Source: Acidobacteriota bacterium
GTDB taxonomy: Bacteria; Acidobacteriota; Terriglobia; Terriglobales; Acidobacteriaceae
NCBI GenBank assembly: GCA_021810735.1
Contig: JAJZIF010000156.1
Location: forward strand, 1 to 7,980
Length of the DNA: 7,980 bases
Reading direction: 5' to 3'
Shown: positions 6,390 through 7,980 of the stretch, in pieces
Position numbering within the stretch: the stretch's first letter is position 1
Layout of the letters: each line of letters starts with the position of its first letter
Notes under the pieces: generated by a model
The model's database searches: none
What the model saw: only the letters and a program-made list of their open reading frames with translations
What the model was told of the DNA's origin: nothing
Translations under genes and position numbers: made by a program

Positions 6390-6868
6390 AAGTAAGCGAT
6401 CCCGTTTATGAAGCCATCCGCCAACACGGCGAAGAGACCTATCCGCATGAGTGCTGCGGAGTGATGCTGGGCCGTGTCGAAGCAGCAGTGAATGAAGTGG
6501 TGGAAGTAGTGCGCGCCGGCAACACGCGCACGGATTCAGCGCATAACCGCTATCACATCGCGCCGCAGGAGCTGATCCGCATTCAGCGGCAGGGCCGCGA
6601 AAAAGGCCTGGACATAGTGGGCTTTTACCACTCGCATCCGGATCATCCGGCGCAGTGGTCGCCGACCGATTTTGCCGAGGCGCACTGGCTGGGCTGCAGC
6701 TACGTGATTACGGCCATTGAAAAGGGCGCGGCGCGGCAGACGAATTCGTTCCGCCTGACCGGGCTGAGCGAGGAAGCCAAAAAATTTGAACCGGAGCCGA
6801 TTGAGGTGACGGGGCAAAATATTCCGGGATTAGGCCCGGAGATCGAGGCGGCTCCGGTTGGTTCATAA
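6383..6868 (+). CDS. mec: Mec-type JAMM metalloprotease (CysO-cysteine hydrolase)
   Basis: Zinc metallopeptidase of the JAB1/MPN/Mov34 (M67) family. In the known pathway Mec cleaves CysO-Cys, releasing cysteine and regenerating the carrier. The 161-residue protein has the full JAMM signature: Glu23 in YPHECCGVMLG, then H83-S-H85 followed after seven residues by S93-P-T-D96 (FYHSHPDHPAQWSPTD), so all catalytic and zinc ligands are present. It is slightly longer than the minimal Mec because of an acidic tail after NSFRL. The reading frame is open much farther upstream, but that part is the cysM gene in another frame. The ATG at 6383 is chosen for its ribosome-binding site, and the protein starts with the family-like MLKVSDPVYEAIRQHGEETYP. 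It overlaps cysM by seven bases. Because CysO here has residues after Gly-Gly, this enzyme may also trim the carrier; that is inference. Confidence 0.93.
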   Translation: MLKVSDPVYEAIRQHGEETYPHECCGVMLGRVEAAVNEVVEVVRAGNTRTDSAHNRYHIAPQELIRIQRQGREKGLDIVGFYHSHPDHPAQWSPTDFAEAHWLGCSYVITAIEKGAARQTNSFRLTGLSEEAKKFEPEPIEVTGQNIPGLGPEIEAAPVGS

Positions 6869-6944
6869 GCCACGGAGCCGATAGCATAGAAGACAGCCAA
6901 CCAGCGGGTCAGCTAGTCAACAGGTTAGCAACCAGCAAGGCAGC

Positions 6945-6980
6945 AATTTAGTTCTACGCACGCAACAACACAACTGAATT
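6945..6980 (+). promoter_or_regulatory. Weak hairpin in the cysO leader
   Basis: AATTTAGTT (6945-6953) can pair with AACTGAATT (6972-6980) over nine positions, one of them a G-U pair, around an 18-base loop. It ends four bases before the cysO ribosome-binding site AGAAGGAA (6985-6992). The surrounding 132-base gap between mec and cysO is A/C-rich, unlike the G-rich genes around it, and contains CAACCAGC twice (6898-6905 and 6929-6936). No convincing promoter is visible. The pairing is AT-rich and may be chance. Confidence 0.25.
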
Positions 6981-7000
6981 CGCAAGAAGGAACCGAAACG

Positions 7001-7330
7001 ATGAAAATCTTCATCCCGACACCGCTTCGCGTTTATACGGAGAAGCAGGATGCGGTGGAGGTTTCGGGCAGGACGATTGAAGAGGCGCTCTCGGCGCTGA
7101 CCTCAAAGTACCCGGACTTCCAGAAGCATCTGTATACGGGCGACGGCAAGCTGCGATCGTTCGTCAACGTTTACCTGAACGACGAGGATGTCCGCTATCT
7201 TCCGCAGGGCGAACAGACCCCCGTGCAGGAGCAGGATACGCTCTCGATTATTCCTTCCATCGCCGGCGGTGCTGACCGCACGGGCGAGCCTTGCCATCCA
7301 GGCGAACGCGCCTATTGTTGTCGCGGCTAG
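7001..7330 (+). CDS. cysO: CysO-like ubiquitin-fold sulfur carrier with a C-terminal extension past Gly-Gly
   Basis: Small beta-grasp carrier of the ThiS/MoaD/CysO family. It is adenylated and thiocarboxylated at a C-terminal Gly-Gly by an E1-like enzyme and gives its sulfur to CysM. Family features: MKIFIPTPLR start, TIEEALSALTSKYPDFQKHL (25-44), FVNVYLNDEDVRYL (54-67), close to the FVNIYVNDEDVRF of M. tuberculosis CysO, and the terminal strand LSIIPSIAGG (81-90). Normal CysO proteins stop at the second Gly. Here the frame continues for 19 residues (ADRTGEPCHPGERAYCCRG, 91-109) to the TAG at 7328. This tail is rich in Cys, Arg and Pro and is unlike the domain. A TGA sits two bases out of frame right after Gly90 (7273-7275), so a 2-base change could have created the tail. 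The ATG is backed by AGAAGGAA eight bases upstream. It lies between mec and the moeZ-like gene. Confidence 0.92.
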   Translation: MKIFIPTPLRVYTEKQDAVEVSGRTIEEALSALTSKYPDFQKHLYTGDGKLRSFVNVYLNDEDVRYLPQGEQTPVQEQDTLSIIPSIAGGADRTGEPCHPGERAYCCRG

Positions 7331-7360
7331 CGACCTGAAGCGGACCCTCACCGCTGACTG

Positions 7361-7399
7361 GCTTCGGCGAAATCCCCTAAAATAGCTGTAAGCCGAAGC
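7361..7399 (+). promoter_or_regulatory. Inverted repeat between cysO and moeZ
   Basis: GCTTCGGC (7361-7368) and GCCGAAGC (7392-7399) are a perfect 8-bp inverted repeat with a 23-base AT-rich loop, which includes TAAAAT (7378-7383), a possible -10 hexamer without a clear -35. It lies 31 bases past the cysO stop and 41 before the moeZ ATG. It could be a regulatory stem or operator. There is no T-run for an intrinsic terminator. Confidence 0.25.
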
Positions 7400-7440
7400 T
7401 CCCCTGAAGCATAGCAAGAGAAAGCACACGAGGCACTGGA

Positions 7441-7980
7441 ATGGCCACGATCACTGAATCGTCCGCGGCGCTGCCGCAACTTACGAATGAAGACATCGCG
7501 CGGTACTCGCGCCACCTGATCCTGCCGGAAGTGGGCATGGAGGGCCAGCAGAAGCTGAAGGCCGCCAAGGTGCTGTGCGTGGGCACGGGTGGGCTGGGTG
7601 CGCCCCTGGCGCTGTACCTGGCCGCCGCCGGCATTGGCACGCTGGGGCTGGTGGACTTTGACGTAGTGGATGAGAGCAACCTGCAGCGGCAGGTCATCCA
7701 CTCGACGCCGGACGTGGGCCGGCCGAAGATTGATTCTGCGGCGGAGAAGCTTCAGGCGTTGAACCCAAGGCTCAACATCGTGAAGCACGAGACGATGCTC
7801 ACCAGCAAAAATGCGCTGGAAATCATCTCGCAGTACGACATTGTGGCCGACGGGACGGACAACTTCCCCACCCGCTACCTGGTGAACGACGCCTGCGTGC
7901 TGACGGGCAAGCCGAATTCGTATGCGTCGATCTTCCGCTTTGAGGGGCAGGCCAGCGTATTCGCCACCGAGGAGGGCCCG
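7441..7980 (+). CDS. moeZ: MoeZ/MoeB-type E1-like adenylyltransferase, N-terminal part (3' end outside window)
   Basis: ThiF/MoeB/E1 superfamily enzyme that uses ATP to adenylate the Gly-Gly end of a ubiquitin-like sulfur carrier, here most likely CysO. In the MoeZ form a C-terminal rhodanese domain then supplies the sulfur. The 180 visible residues include the family opening DIARYSRHLILPEVGMEGQ (18-36), the nucleotide-binding loop GTGGLG (48-53), VDFDVVDESNLQRQ (71-84) with Asp74 and the Arg83 that touch ATP, Lys96, and DGTDNFPTRYLVND (137-150) with the catalytic Asp140. SIFRFEGQASVF at 163-174 is typical of the MoeZ/MoeB branch rather than ThiF. The zinc-binding Cys pairs and any rhodanese domain would lie beyond the right edge, so MoeZ versus MoeB cannot be settled here. 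The ATG is preceded by CGAGG (7429-7433). It is the last gene of the cysM-mec-cysO group. Confidence 0.93.
   Translation, partial: MATITESSAALPQLTNEDIARYSRHLILPEVGMEGQQKLKAAKVLCVGTGGLGAPLALYLAAAGIGTLGLVDFDVVDESNLQRQVIHSTPDVGRPKIDSAAEKLQALNPRLNIVKHETMLTSKNALEIISQYDIVADGTDNFPTRYLVNDACVLTGKPNSYASIFRFEGQASVFATEEGP

Noticed and set aside
6065..6868. Longer 267-residue version of the Mec protein
   Set aside because: The upstream part is cysM read out of frame. The JAMM domain begins naturally at the ATG at 6383, which has GGAGGAA in front.
1..7980. CRISPR array, insertion sequence, tRNA or prophage
   Set aside because: No regularly spaced repeats, transposase or integrase coding, tRNA cloverleaf or att-like repeats were seen on either strand.

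Overview
The window is ordinary bacterial chromosome with high G+C (very G-rich coding strands). It holds no mobile element, CRISPR array, tRNA or rRNA gene that I can see. The housekeeping genes, the lineage-restricted small proteins and a CysO-type cysteine cluster suggest an acidobacterium of the Terriglobales/Acidobacteriaceae type. That assignment is inference from gene content and protein style, not a database match.

Left half: the 3' part of gltX (glutamyl-tRNA synthetase, 1-1020, +) enters from the left edge. It is followed by 259 bases without a recognisable gene and by the convergent rsmD (16S rRNA m2G966 methyltransferase, 1280-1840, -). Divergent from rsmD is a membrane protein of the site-2 protease (M50) fold with two CBS domains (1983-3119, +). 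Both zinc-binding histidines of its HExxH motif are arginine, so it looks like a catalytically dead protease homologue. An 84-base leader with overlapping, mutually exclusive perfect inverted repeats separates it from rsmI (16S rRNA 2'-O-methyltransferase for C1402, 3204-4073, +). Three translation-related genes (gltX, rsmD, rsmI) thus lie within 4 kb.

Middle: two minus-strand genes of unknown function follow. One is a predicted exported protein (4087-4764) and the other a 151-residue cytoplasmic protein (4860-5315). A strong 10-bp hairpin sits between them.

Right half: four plus-strand genes form a complete CysO-dependent cysteine biosynthesis set. They are a CysM-type PLP synthase (5430-6389), a JAMM-metalloprotease Mec (6383-6868, overlapping cysM), a ubiquitin-like sulfur carrier CysO (7001-7330) and the start of a MoeZ/MoeB-type E1-like activating enzyme (7441 to the right edge). 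In the pathway known from Mycobacterium tuberculosis, MoeZ adenylates and thiocarboxylates the Gly-Gly end of CysO. CysM then uses the thiocarboxylate and O-phosphoserine to make CysO-Cys, and Mec releases cysteine. The most striking feature here is that CysO does not end at Gly-Gly: 19 more residues, three of them Cys, follow in frame. The carrier would therefore have to be trimmed before it could work, perhaps by the neighbouring JAMM protease as QbsD does to QbsE, unless the extension is a recent 2-base change or a sequencing error.
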